Assembly (NCBI GenBank): GCA_017857395.1
Contig: JAFMDF010000010.1
Span: forward strand, 1-64,000
DNA: 64,000 nt
From: Bacteroidota bacterium
GTDB taxonomy: Bacteria; Bacteroidota; Bacteroidia; Chitinophagales; Saprospiraceae
Reading direction: 5' to 3'
Within the stretch, counting starts at the first letter, position 1, and every line of letters starts with the position of its first letter. This document shows positions 18,814-28,913 of this stretch, piece after piece. The notes beneath the pieces were generated by a model. That model ran no database searches, had not been told where the DNA came from, and saw only the letters and a program-made list of their open reading frames with translations. The position numbers were made by a program, and so were the translations under genes.

Positions 18814-19466
18814 AGTATGATAAAATTAATGGTTAACAAGAACCGATGATTAGATATGGAATGAGGTGCAAATTTAATTTAAAATACCTAAATCAAGTAT
18901 TTGCGATGCAAGAACTTTTTAAAGTACCTTTTTTAATGAATTCTAACATTAATTACTCCCATTTTTCTTGACTAAATTTGGCCTAAAAACACTTAATTCT
19001 ATTTATATAACACTATAGATAACGGTAGTCGATAGAATGATTTTAAATATTAGGTTTTCTGTGATGTATTTTTAAATTGTATAATGGCCATTTATATGTA
19101 TAAGTTCATATAGTTACTTATTTTTATAAAAGAGATAACTAAAAATCATATTTCAATAATTGTGAAAAAAATGAATTTTATGACTAGAATTCAGGGGGAA
19201 AACAAGGCTAAATATTTGTAAATAATTATTTTATATATTTTAAATTTTATTTAATTATTTGTGACGGGCTTATTTTTATAAAATTCACTAAAAAAAATTT
19301 ATTTTCCCTTGAAATTGTTACTTTTTTACTTATTTTTCAGTCAGAAACGATATATTTTTATAAATAACTTAGTCATAATATGTAGAATTAACAAAAATTA
19401 CTATTTTGCTGACTAAAATACATTTACTTACAGTAATTTTTCATAATTGCAAACTAAAATCCAACT

Positions 19467-22400
19467 ATGAGAGTAAGAGTCTTTCGTCGTGAAGGTAACA
19501 ATCAGTATTACTTCCAATTTTTGAGAGATGACGGCCAGGTTATCCTAAATAGTGAGGGTTATACCACTGAGGCTGCCAGAGATAATGGCGTTCAATCTGT
19601 TATTAATAATGCCGGTAATGCGGATAGATATGAAGCTCACAGTAATGATGGGGGCGGATTTTATTTTATCCTTAATGCTGGAAATGGTCAAGAAATTGGT
19701 CGTAGTGTTACTTTTCGTAAGGAAAATAGCAGAAATGCTGCGATTACACTTATGCAAGGTGAGGCAACAAGTGTTGAAGGCGGTGGAGATACTGCAACAA
19801 CAGCGACTACTGCTGAGACTACTGTTCAGAAAGTAGTAGAGCCTTACAAAGCATCGGGAAATGAGGATAATTATAAGCCTTTGAATTTTTACGAAACTCG
19901 AATAACGGGTGTGGATAACGGATTCGATTCCTTTTCTGAAGGCGGTGAGCATTATTTTACTTATAATTTAGGTGGTAATGTTTATTTGATTAGTGAAGGA
20001 TATACTTCTACTGGGGCTAGAGATAATGGTATTCAGTCGGTTACGAATAACATGAATAATGAGGCTAGATACCAGCGTCAACAAGATCCTAAAGGTCATT
20101 TCTTTTTCAACCTGAGAGCTGGCAATAATAAGGAGATTGCTACTAGTCGTTGGTTTGATGACCAAGGAAATATGGATAGTGTGATTGCTCGAATGGTCGC
20201 AGGTCTTGGGTTGGGTGGAAGAAGAGTAGAAGAAGGTACTCAATTACAAGCAGCTAACCGAGATGCAAATATTGCTATTGCCGCACCTCCTGCTCCAAGA
20301 GAGATGGGTGAGCCTAAGAAGAAACGAAAGAAACGAGATACACCGAAGAAGCCTAAGGCTGAAAAGGTGTATGTTGCTAATGGGAATTACTTGTTTAATG
20401 ATTTAACCTACCAAATTTTTAGAAGCGGAAATAATCGTTATTATTTTACTTTTAAAACACCTGAAGAAAAGACTTTATTCCTAAATGCGGACGTGAGAGG
20501 GTTTGAAACACAGGAACAAGCACAAGCTGTTGTTGATCAGATTATGCTTTATGCACCATATGAAGATAATTTTGAAGGTAAGCAGGCGAGAAATGGTAAG
20601 TTTTACTTTTATATTAAAGGGGAAGATGGTAAAAATATAGGAAAAAGTTTCTTCTACGGAACTGCAGAAGATATGCAGTCTTCGGTTGGCTTATTATTAG
20701 GCAGCGAAGCTCAAATTGCAGCACTGAAAGGAAGAGCAGCCAATTTGAATGAAGATGAATATTTAGCATGCAGTGCCTATGCTTCTAATGAAGATGGTTT
20801 CCATAAATTTACACACGATAATGGCGAACACTACTTTGGCTATAATCATGGTGGAAAAACTTATTTGCGTTCTGAAGGATATACTACTACAGGCGCAAGA
20901 GATAATGGAATTGCATCTGTTCAGAAAAATGCCCCTATAGAGGCACGTTGGAAGACGAGGCAAGATGAAGCCGATGGAATGTGGTACTATGCGCTTCGTG
21001 CAGGTAATAACCAAGAAATTGCGCTTAGTTGTGGTTATGAATCAGAAGCAGCTATGACTACTGCTTGGGAATGGATGAGAGGAGAAGAGTCAACATTGGG
21101 CACAGGTGCTCAATTTGTTGGAGGAATGTGGTATTCAGGTGCTTGGTTGCGAAGAAAAGCGGAAGAAGAAGCCGCTGCAAAACGTGCTGCTGAAGCTGCT
21201 GCCGCTGCGAAGAAAGCGGAAGAAGAAGCTGCTGCAAAACGTGCTGCTGAAGCTGCCGCTGCGAAGAAAGCGGAAGAAGAAGCCGCTGCAAAACGTGCTG
21301 CTGAAGCTGCTGCTGCGAAGAAAGCGGAAGAAGAAGCTGCTGCTACCACTGCTAAGAAAGCTGCTGCCGCCGCTGCTGCTGTTGCTGCCGCTGCACTTGC
21401 TGCCAAACAAAAAGAGGAAGAAGCAGTAAAAGCGCAGGCATTCGCTGCTGCTGAAGCAGAAAAGAATAAAGATAAAGAAGACGACTATTTAACTTGTAAG
21501 GCTTATGAAGGCCATGCTGTAAATGATAAGCGTAATAATGTAGCTTTCTTTAAAGGAGAAGATGGACAGTATTATTTTGCACTTTATAATGAAGAAGGTG
21601 GTGTTCGACTGAGAAGTGAAGGCTTTAAAACGGCACAAGAAAGAGATCAAGAATTATCTGGTGTAGTAAGACTGAAAGATAATCAAGATTTCTATAAGCG
21701 GAAAGAGAGAGGCAAATATTATATGGATATTCTCTATGATGAAACTGGTCGAGAGGTTGGTAGAAGTTGTTTGAGAAATGCGGAAGAGGAAGCCGCTGCC
21801 GCTGCTGCGCTAATTGCTGCTAAACGAAAAGCGGAAGAAGAAGCTGCTGCAAAACGCGCTGCTGAAGCTGCTGCCGCTAAGAAAGCGGAAGAAGAAGCTG
21901 CTGCTGCTGCCACTGCTAAGAAAGCTGCCGCCACTGCCGCCGCCGCTGCCGCTGCTGCACTTGCCTTAAGACAAAAAGAGGAAGCGGAAGTAAAAGCTCA
22001 AGCATTTGCTGCTGCCGAAGCAGCCAAAAATAAGGATAAAGAAGACGATTACTTACCATGTAAGGCTTATCAAGGTCACGCAATAAATGATAAACGAAAT
22101 AATGTAGCTTTCTTTAAAGGAGAAGATGGGCAGTTTTATTTTGCTTTATATGATGATAATGGTAATGTTCGATTGAGAAGTGAAGGCTTTAAAACAGCAC
22201 AAGAAAGAGATCAAGAATTATCTGGTGTAGTCAGATTGAAAGATAATCAAGATTTCTACAAGCGATTAGAGAAAGGTAAATATTACATGGATATTCTCTA
22301 TGATGAAACTGGCCGAGAGGTTGGTCGAAGTTGTTTGAGAAATGTGGAAGAAGAGAAAGCTGCCGCTGCACTTCTTCTGAAACAAGCAGAAGATAAAAAA

Positions 22401-23255
22401 GCTGCTGCTGCTGCCGCTGCGGCTACTGCCGCCGCTGCCGCTTTAGCTGCAACGCAGAAGAAAGAGGAGGAAGCTACTGCACTTGCCTTAGCTGCTAAAC
22501 AAGAAAAGAAGCGTAAAGCTGCCGCTGCTGCCGCTTCGGCTGCTGTTGCTGCTACTGCCGCAACAAAAGTTGTTAAAACGACTAAGAAAAAGGAGAAAGT
22601 TGCTGCGGTCGCTGCTGCTACTACGGAAGGTTCGGGTACGATGGGGTGGTTGCCTTGGCTACTATTACCATTATTATTGGCTGCTGTCTTTTATTTTACT
22701 AAAGGATGTTATGGGTGTGATGACGCTGCTGCTGGCTTGCCAACACCAATGGACGTTAGTTCAATCGTTACTCCACCAGTTCGAGCAAATGCAGTTGCTG
22801 ATGCGGCTGCTAGATTAGCTGCGACGACTTGTGCTTGTAATAGTGACTGTAAAGTGATGAGCATTCCAACAAATGGTAGAGCACAAATCTTAACTCGACT
22901 AGGCACTAATCCTGAGTTTGGAAATGCACATGATTTAACTGGACCTCAATTCTTAGGTAGATTGAGAAACCGTTATGCGACAGAACCAGCAGATACGAAA
23001 TTCTTAGATGAATTATTTACTTGTATGGGCTATACGAATGGATTTGCAGATGCCACAGCAGATATCTTCTCAGTTGTTACGCTTCCAAACGGAAAAACTG
23101 GTAACATGGGATATGGTGCTAATCACGGCACAACTTATGCGACTTTAAATGCTAAAGATGCAAAGGATTTAGAAGCCTTTAAAATCGAAGCAGCGAATGG
23201 TTGTGATGTACACTTCATGAAGACTTGTGGTAATCATTTCTTCTTCTGTAACTAA
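19467..23255 (+). CDS. Giant YegP/DUF1508-repeat protein with Ala-rich coiled-coil linkers and near-C-terminal TM
   Basis: At least six YegP-like modules (YYFQFLRDDGQVILNSEGYTTEAARDNGVQSV...), AAAKKAEEEAAAKRAAE tracts, TM GWLPWLLLPLLLAAVFYF, Cys-containing C-terminal domain. Confidence 0.85.
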   Translation: MRVRVFRREGNNQYYFQFLRDDGQVILNSEGYTTEAARDNGVQSVINNAGNADRYEAHSNDGGGFYFILNAGNGQEIGRSVTFRKENSRNAAITLMQGEATSVEGGGDTATTATTAETTVQKVVEPYKASGNEDNYKPLNFYETRITGVDNGFDSFSEGGEHYFTYNLGGNVYLISEGYTSTGARDNGIQSVTNNMNNEARYQRQQDPKGHFFFNLRAGNNKEIATSRWFDDQGNMDSVIARMVAGLGLGGRRVEEGTQLQAANRDANIAIAAPPAPREMGEPKKKRKKRDTPKKPKAEKVYVANGNYLFNDLTYQIFRSGNNRYYFTFKTPEEKTLFLNADVRGFETQEQAQAVVDQIMLYAPYEDNFEGKQARNGKFYFYIKGEDGKNIGKSFFYGTAEDMQSSVGLLLGSEAQIAALKGRAANLNEDEYLACSAYASNEDGFHKFTHDNGEHYFGYNHGGKTYLRSEGYTTTGARDNGIASVQKNAPIEARWKTRQDEADGMWYYALRAGNNQEIALSCGYESEAAMTTAWEWMRGEESTLGTGAQFVGGMWYSGAWLRRKAEEEAAAKRAAEAAAAAKKAEEEAAAKRAAEAAAAKKAEEEAAAKRAAEAAAAKKAEEEAAATTAKKAAAAAAAVAAAALAAKQKEEEAVKAQAFAAAEAEKNKDKEDDYLTCKAYEGHAVNDKRNNVAFFKGEDGQYYFALYNEEGGVRLRSEGFKTAQERDQELSGVVRLKDNQDFYKRKERGKYYMDILYDETGREVGRSCLRNAEEEAAAAAALIAAKRKAEEEAAAKRAAEAAAAKKAEEEAAAAATAKKAAATAAAAAAAALALRQKEEAEVKAQAFAAAEAAKNKDKEDDYLPCKAYQGHAINDKRNNVAFFKGEDGQFYFALYDDNGNVRLRSEGFKTAQERDQELSGVVRLKDNQDFYKRLEKGKYYMDILYDETGREVGRSCLRNVEEEKAAAALLLKQAEDKKAAAAAAAATAAAAALAATQKKEEEATALALAAKQEKKRKAAAAAASAAVAATAATKVVKTTKKKEKVAAVAAATTEGSGTMGWLPWLLLPLLLAAVFYFTKGCYGCDDAAAGLPTPMDVSSIVTPPVRANAVADAAARLAATTCACNSDCKVMSIPTNGRAQILTRLGTNPEFGNAHDLTGPQFLGRLRNRYATEPADTKFLDELFTCMGYTNGFADATADIFSVVTLPNGKTGNMGYGANHGTTYATLNAKDAKDLEAFKIEAANGCDVHFMKTCGNHFFFCN
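21160..21420 (+). repeat. Coding tandem repeat, Lys/Glu/Ala-rich unit
   Basis: Repeated gcggaagaagaagc(c/t)gctgcaaaacgtgctgctgaagctgc... units. Confidence 0.85.
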
Positions 23256-23320
23256 TGACAAAATCAATTGAGTAACTGTCGGTTTATCGAATAGGGACTT
23301 AATTTGACGGATAAATTAAA

Positions 23321-23358
23321 AGCCGCTTGCTAATTCATTTTAGTAAGCGGCTTTTTTT
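23321..23358 (+). terminator. Rho-independent terminator of the YegP-repeat gene
   Basis: agccgcttgcta...tagtaagcggct + ttttttt. Confidence 0.8.
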
Positions 23359-23584
23359 GTTTTGGATAAAAATTAAGAATATTTGATACATTGCCAAATT
23401 AAACTAGATTGTCGATTTCAGTCAACGAAAGGTCTTGATTTTTAGATAGAATTCAATGAAATGCAATGTGTCAAAAAACGAAAATTAAAAGAGACCGCAA
23501 AAAGAACTTTAAATCGTTCCATTTTCCTAACAAATTACTTTTCTTTGCAGCTCCAAATAGACTTCTTTCTTTTTTATGGAAATT

Positions 23585-23857
23585 TATAGCGCTAGGTTCG
23601 CTCAAATTTTTGATTAATACATAAATTACACGAAATAATATTCTGTATTAAAAGTATTTTTATCTTTAAAACAGTATTTTGTTCGTATTTATTTTTATTA
23701 AATAAATATAATTAAAATATTATTTTTAACCCTAAAATAATAACCTGAAAAGAGTTTATTTAAAATAAATAAAATTCTGCATTTTAAACATAAATCAAAA
23801 TATTATTTTGATAATATTTTATTTTATTAACTAATTTTGGGCGAACCTAGCGTTATA
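23585..23857. mobile_element. MITE, 273 bp, with 7-bp target-site duplication
   Basis: TIR tatagcgctaggttcgctcaaa / revcomp tataacgctaggttcgcccaaa; flanked by direct repeat ggaaatt (23578-23584 and 23858-23864); AT-rich noncoding interior. Confidence 0.75.
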
Positions 23858-23964
23858 GGAAATTCCTTCTCTTAAAACTATAAAATATAAGGTCAATAAA
23901 TTGATGACTTGCCAACAACCTTATAAAGACCGACTTTTTACAATAATATTATATTAGACAAATT

Positions 23965-24882
23965 ATGAATACGAATATTTATCGAAGGATTGTGGATAGC
24001 CAGTGGTTTCAAAGTACGATTATTTTTTCTATCCTTGCTGCTGGAGTGATTGTAGGTATTGAAACTTACGGCGATGCGGTAAAAGAATGGTTGCCTTTAT
24101 TACACGGATTAGATTATGCCATTTTATTTATTTTTACAGTAGAAGCAATTATTAAAATAGCCGCTGAAGGAAACCGACCGCTGAATTATTTTAAAGACCC
24201 TTGGAATATCTTTGATTTTTTGATTGTAATCGTTTGTTGGATGTCTGTCTTTTTACCCAATATTAATGCTGGTTTTGTGGCTGTATTTCGATTGGCTAGG
24301 ATTTTAAGGGTTTTACGCTTAGTAACAGCTCTGCCGCAATTAAAAATGTTAGTAGATGCGATGCTAAAAAGTATTCCATCTATGGGCTATGTAAGTATTC
24401 TTTTATTTTTATTATTTTATATCTATGGCGTATTAGGCGTATTTATGTTTGGCGAAAATAACCCTGTTCATTTTAAGGATTTGCAAACCTCACTGATTAC
24501 TTTATTTCAAATTACGACTTTAGAAGGATGGGCAGATATTATGTATATTAATGTCTTTGGTTGTGATCATCCACAATGGGGAAGCGAATTTTGTCCAAGC
24601 CCTGTTGCGAGTGGAGTAGGAGCGATTATCTATTTTATTTCCTTTGTTTTGATTGGGACGATGATTGTTTTGAATCTATTTATAGGGGTCATTATGAATA
24701 GTATGGATGAAGTGGCAACGGAACAAAAAATGGAGGAATTAGCAAGTGCTAAAACTGCTGGAGGTGCGCCTAGCTTAAACCATGATATTAGTCGCCTACA
24801 AATTCAACTAAAAGAAATGCAAAATCAGCTACTGTTTATAGGTCATCGGATAGAACGAGAAGAAGAGGATCGGAGAGGTTAA
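23965..24882 (+). CDS. Single-domain voltage-gated cation channel (BacNav/Cav type)
   Basis: S4 VFRLARILRVLRLVTALPQLK; pore TTLEGWADIMY; C-terminal coiled coil. Confidence 0.9.
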   Translation: MNTNIYRRIVDSQWFQSTIIFSILAAGVIVGIETYGDAVKEWLPLLHGLDYAILFIFTVEAIIKIAAEGNRPLNYFKDPWNIFDFLIVIVCWMSVFLPNINAGFVAVFRLARILRVLRLVTALPQLKMLVDAMLKSIPSMGYVSILLFLLFYIYGVLGVFMFGENNPVHFKDLQTSLITLFQITTLEGWADIMYINVFGCDHPQWGSEFCPSPVASGVGAIIYFISFVLIGTMIVLNLFIGVIMNSMDEVATEQKMEELASAKTAGGAPSLNHDISRLQIQLKEMQNQLLFIGHRIEREEEDRRG

Positions 24883-24885
24883 AGA

Positions 24886-24954
24886 AGTGATGAGTTATAA
24901 GTGGTGAGTGATGAGTGTCTATAACTCATCACTCACCACTTATAACTCATCACT
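24886..24954. repeat. Inverted pair of period-7 GAGTGAT words (31-bp perfect arms)
   Basis: agtgatgagttataagtggtgagtgatgagt / actcatcactcaccacttataactcatcact. Confidence 0.85.
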
Positions 24955-24957
24955 ATT

Positions 24958-26787
24958 TTAACTATACATTGCGTTAATTTCTTTTTCAAATTTCTCTCTC
25001 ACAACTCGCCGCTTAAGCTTCATCGTAGGCGTTAATTCAGGCTTAGAACCATCTTCTTTTACTGCATCCCAAGTGATTGGCAATAAAGTGAATTTTTTGA
25101 TTTGCTCAATATGACTAAAAAGGGGATTGAACTGATCGATAATTTCTTGGTAGCGAGCAATTACTTTGTCATTTTTACAAACTTCTGCTAAGGAAGTAAA
25201 CGGAATGCCATTTTCTTTGCACCAATCTTGTAATGCTTGGGCAGAAGGGACTAGCACCGCAGAAACAAATTTGCGCTTCTCGCCAACCACCATCATGTGT
25301 TCAATTAAAAAATCTTCTTTAAATTTATTTTCGATAGGAGCAGGCGCTACATATTTACCCCCCGATGTTTTTAATAATTCTTTTTTACGATCTGTAATTT
25401 TTAAGAAATCATGACCGCCTGGTCCTTTAACCATTTTTCCTATATCTCCCGTTTTAAACCAAACTTTGCCATCAATATCCTTAAACACTTCCGCATTTTT
25501 CTTTGGCTTATTATAATAACCTTGCATGATATTAGGTCCGAAAGCTAAAATTTCTCCTTCGCCTGCTCGATATTCCCCTTCTGAACGATCAATTAAAATA
25601 TCTACGCCTTCAATTGGGCGACCAACAGTACCCATAAGAGCACCTCCAGGTTCATAAGTATTTATTGTTAAGGACGGAGAGGTCTCTGTTAAACCATATC
25701 CTTCTCTAATTGGGATGCCAGCAGCAGAAAAGACTCGCATAATTTTAACAGGACAAGGTGCTGCACCTGTGACAATTCCGTTGACATTGCCACCTAGAGC
25801 ATCTCGCCATTTGCTATAAATTAATTTATCTGCAATGCTTTGTTTTATACGAGCAAGTCCAGTATATTTTTTATCATACACGTAATCATCCGTAAGACTT
25901 AATGCCCAGAAGAATAGTTTTTTCTTGAAACCAGTTAAGGCTAATCCTGTATTGTAAATTTTTTCATAGACTTTTTCTAATAATCTAGGAACAGTCGTAA
26001 AAAAGTAGGGTTTTACTGCTTGCAAATCCCCTTCAGGTCCTCCTAAGTTATTTGTTCCCGTAAAATAAACTTTTGCACTTTTTGCCATATAACTATAGGA
26101 GACGGTACGCTCAAAAATGTGACACATGGGCAGGAAACTTAGTACTTGGTTGCCTGGTTTGGTCGGTAATAAGTCAATGGTACTTTTGATAATGTGTACT
26201 AAATTATTATGTGTTAGTACAACTCCCTTTGGATTACCTGTTGTACCAGAAGTATAAATGAACGTAATGATATCGTCTGGCTGAATCGTGTCTGCTATCT
26301 TAGCAACTTCTGCTAATCGACTTTCATCCATTAAATCTTCGTAATATTTTCGACCCGTTTGTCGGTCGAAAGTATAAATATCTTCTAAGGTCGAAATATT
26401 GGCCTTGGCTTTAATTACTTTATCATAGAGATCATTTGTGCCGACAAAAGCATATTTTACTTCTGCATCATTAAAAATATAATCATAATCAGATGAACTA
26501 ATAGTAGGATAGACGGGTACTGTAATAATACCTAGTTGTTGAGCCGCCAAATCCATAATAGTCCATTCTGGGCGATTTGTATAGCTAATTAACGCAATTT
26601 TATCTCCTTTTTGTAGACCAAGATTAAGTAATCCACCAGCCATTTTTTGACTACTACGGATGATTTGTTCCGTACTATAAGAAGTCCATTTATCACTACC
26701 TGGCAGGCGATGACTAAAAGCTTCTTTTAAAGGAAAATTTTTTTGTTGGTAGAAAATGGTATCAAATGCTCTTGTTATGTTTTGCAT
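24958..26787 (-). CDS. Long-chain fatty acid--CoA ligase (AMP-forming)
   Basis: FIYTSGTTGNPKGVVLTH; GYGLTETSPSL; FKTGDIG; KITDRKKELLKTSGGKYVAP. Confidence 0.95.
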   Translation of the reverse strand: MQNITRAFDTIFYQQKNFPLKEAFSHRLPGSDKWTSYSTEQIIRSSQKMAGGLLNLGLQKGDKIALISYTNRPEWTIMDLAAQQLGIITVPVYPTISSSDYDYIFNDAEVKYAFVGTNDLYDKVIKAKANISTLEDIYTFDRQTGRKYYEDLMDESRLAEVAKIADTIQPDDIITFIYTSGTTGNPKGVVLTHNNLVHIIKSTIDLLPTKPGNQVLSFLPMCHIFERTVSYSYMAKSAKVYFTGTNNLGGPEGDLQAVKPYFFTTVPRLLEKVYEKIYNTGLALTGFKKKLFFWALSLTDDYVYDKKYTGLARIKQSIADKLIYSKWRDALGGNVNGIVTGAAPCPVKIMRVFSAAGIPIREGYGLTETSPSLTINTYEPGGALMGTVGRPIEGVDILIDRSEGEYRAGEGEILAFGPNIMQGYYNKPKKNAEVFKDIDGKVWFKTGDIGKMVKGPGGHDFLKITDRKKELLKTSGGKYVAPAPIENKFKEDFLIEHMMVVGEKRKFVSAVLVPSAQALQDWCKENGIPFTSLAEVCKNDKVIARYQEIIDQFNPLFSHIEQIKKFTLLPITWDAVKEDGSKPELTPTMKLKRRVVREKFEKEINAMYS

Positions 26788-27548
26788 ACTTAATAGTTTA
26801 TTTACAACAGAATATAGCTAAGATTCAAAAATCTGAACTACCAGTAGTCAGATAATAGGCAAATCTACTAGTTAAAAAACGCTGTACTTTTAGCTTTGTG
26901 TGCTATTTTGAAGCACTATGTTTATTTTTAATATTTAGTAAAATTGCAATATATTGGCTTAAAAATACATTAATTATAAGAATTGTAAAGTTATCAGATT
27001 ATCTGAAAACTGTTCGTATTGAAGTGAATTATTTGGATTTTTTATACTTTTAGTCAAAAAAGGCAGCTTTTTATAAAAAAAATAATTTTTTTTTTTTGTA
27101 AATTCGTATTAGAAAGTGACTTGATAAAAGTAGTGCTAATCTAAAAAAAATAGAGAACTGTTGATTTTATTTTGACAGATATTTTACATAGTTTAACTTT
27201 TTTAGATACAACTGTTTTTCAACGGTTTATCTAAATGTAGATGTGAAAAGCGTTGATTTACAGAAGGATAGGTTAAAATGTTGATAATCAGTAACTTATT
27301 TAAATATTTTGTTATATGATTAAATGAAATAATTTATAAAAAAAAGTTTGTGTAACTACTAAAAAAACGATAACAAGAAACTTTTTGGCAGGATTTTTTG
27401 TACTTAATGTAAAAGAGCTGACGATATATATATTTTTAACCTAAAAGTCAAATTTTTTAAGCGTACATTTAAAAAAATAGTAACTTTTAGGTTTGCAAAT
27501 CGTATTTTTACTCAACCAATACTAAAATAATCTTAAACCAAAATTCCC

Positions 27549-28415
27549 ATGCGTCAACTTAAAATTACCAATAAGATAACGACGAGAGAAAGTCTTGCAT
27601 TGGATAAGTATCTAAATGATATTGGTAAAATATCCATGCTCAATGCAGAAGAGGAAGCGGAAATGGCGCGCCGTATTCGAGGCGGTGATGAAGCTGCATT
27701 AGAACGCTTGACCAAAGCTAATTTACGTTTTGTGGTGTCTGTTGCTAAACAGTACCAGAACCAAGGACTTTCCTTAAGTGATTTAATCAATGAAGGAAAT
27801 GTTGGCCTCATGAAGGCTGGCAAAAGATTTGATGAAACTAAAGGCTTTAAATTTATTTCCTACGCCGTTTGGTGGATTCGTCAATCTATCTTACAAGCAA
27901 TTGTAGAATATTCTAGAATTGTTCGTTTACCACTCAACAAGGTTGGTTCTTATAATAAAGTGAATGAAGCGTATTTGTCCTTTGTCCAAAAATTTGAACG
28001 AGAGCCTACTAATGAAGAATTAGGAGAAATATTAGGGATGACTGCTAAAGAAATTTCTAATATGTTGAAAGGAAATGGTAGACATTTGTCCGTCGATGCA
28101 CCGCTTAGTGGTGAAGATGGGGATTCTACCATGTTGGACGTTATTTCTAGTTCACAAGATATGACACCTGATGGTCGGCTAATGGATCAGTCTTTGAAGG
28201 AAGAAGTGCAAAATGGTTTATCTATTTTATCTCCTAGAGAGGTGGAAGTACTTTCTTCTTATTACGGGTTGAACAACCATAAATCGCTAACACTCGAAGA
28301 AATTGGCGAATTATATGGTTTGACTAGAGAAAGAGTTCGACAAATTAAAGAACGAGCGATTCGTCGCTTGCGTAAATCTTATAATCGAAATGCTTTGAAA
28401 TCTTACTTAGGATAA
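27549..28415 (+). CDS. rpoD: Primary sigma-70 factor (RpoD/SigA)
   Basis: NLRFVVSVAKQYQNQGLSLSDLINEGNVGLMKAGKRFDETKGFKFISYAVWWIRQSI...LTRERVRQIKERAIRRLR. Confidence 0.95.
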   Translation: MRQLKITNKITTRESLALDKYLNDIGKISMLNAEEEAEMARRIRGGDEAALERLTKANLRFVVSVAKQYQNQGLSLSDLINEGNVGLMKAGKRFDETKGFKFISYAVWWIRQSILQAIVEYSRIVRLPLNKVGSYNKVNEAYLSFVQKFEREPTNEELGEILGMTAKEISNMLKGNGRHLSVDAPLSGEDGDSTMLDVISSSQDMTPDGRLMDQSLKEEVQNGLSILSPREVEVLSSYYGLNNHKSLTLEEIGELYGLTRERVRQIKERAIRRLRKSYNRNALKSYLG

Positions 28416-28440
28416 CGAAGTATTTTAAGCAATTAAAAAA

Positions 28441-28474
28441 GCCGAAAGAAATGTACATTTCTTTCGGCTTTTTT
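28441..28474 (+). terminator. Terminator of rpoD
   Basis: gccgaaagaaatgtacatttctttcggc + tttttt. Confidence 0.9.
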
Positions 28475-28820
28475 AATTTATAAGTATAGGTTTATGAGTT
28501 GATAAGCTGCTAAGTTAATGAGGCATCTCATAATCTCATTCCTTCATAATCTCAGCCTTACCTATTATATGGAGATTCATTAATCCAATTGAATTTCCGT
28601 GATAATAATAAAAAATCAGCTAAGTTCTTTTTGTGGACTAGACCATTGGTTTTTAGTTAAGTCGGTAATTGTCATTTTATGTCGTTTTTGATGTTGCCTT
28701 GAAATTAAGGAATTATGTTTGAACGACTTAATTTTCTTAGGAGATTAACCTATTATTGGCTCGTATAATGGGAACTTCAGTTCCACGAAAAACTTAGTTG
28801 AAATGAAGTTTCATGATACC

Positions 28821-28859
28821 AAAAAAGCCTTGACACTGCAATGTATCAAGGCTTTTTTA
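28821..28859. terminator. Terminator-like hairpin
   Basis: aaaaaagccttgacactgcaatgtatcaaggctttttt. Confidence 0.75.
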
Positions 28860-28913
28860 TATGGAATGGAGCTTTAAAAACTATTAACGATACACGCTGT
28901 ACCGTCACTATAT

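Noticed and set aside
18840-19466. AT-rich region as a possible replication origin
   Set aside because: No DnaA-box cluster recognised and no dnaA/dnaN neighbours; probably just a long AT-rich promoter region.
21058-21934. Multiple overlapping ORFs on both strands within the YegP-repeat gene
   Set aside because: By-product of GCN/GAA-rich low-complexity codons; the 1262-aa frame explains the region.
26820-27548. Long AT-rich gap upstream of rpoD as a hidden RNA gene
   Set aside because: No stable GC-containing stems or tRNA-like elements visible; not supportable by eye.
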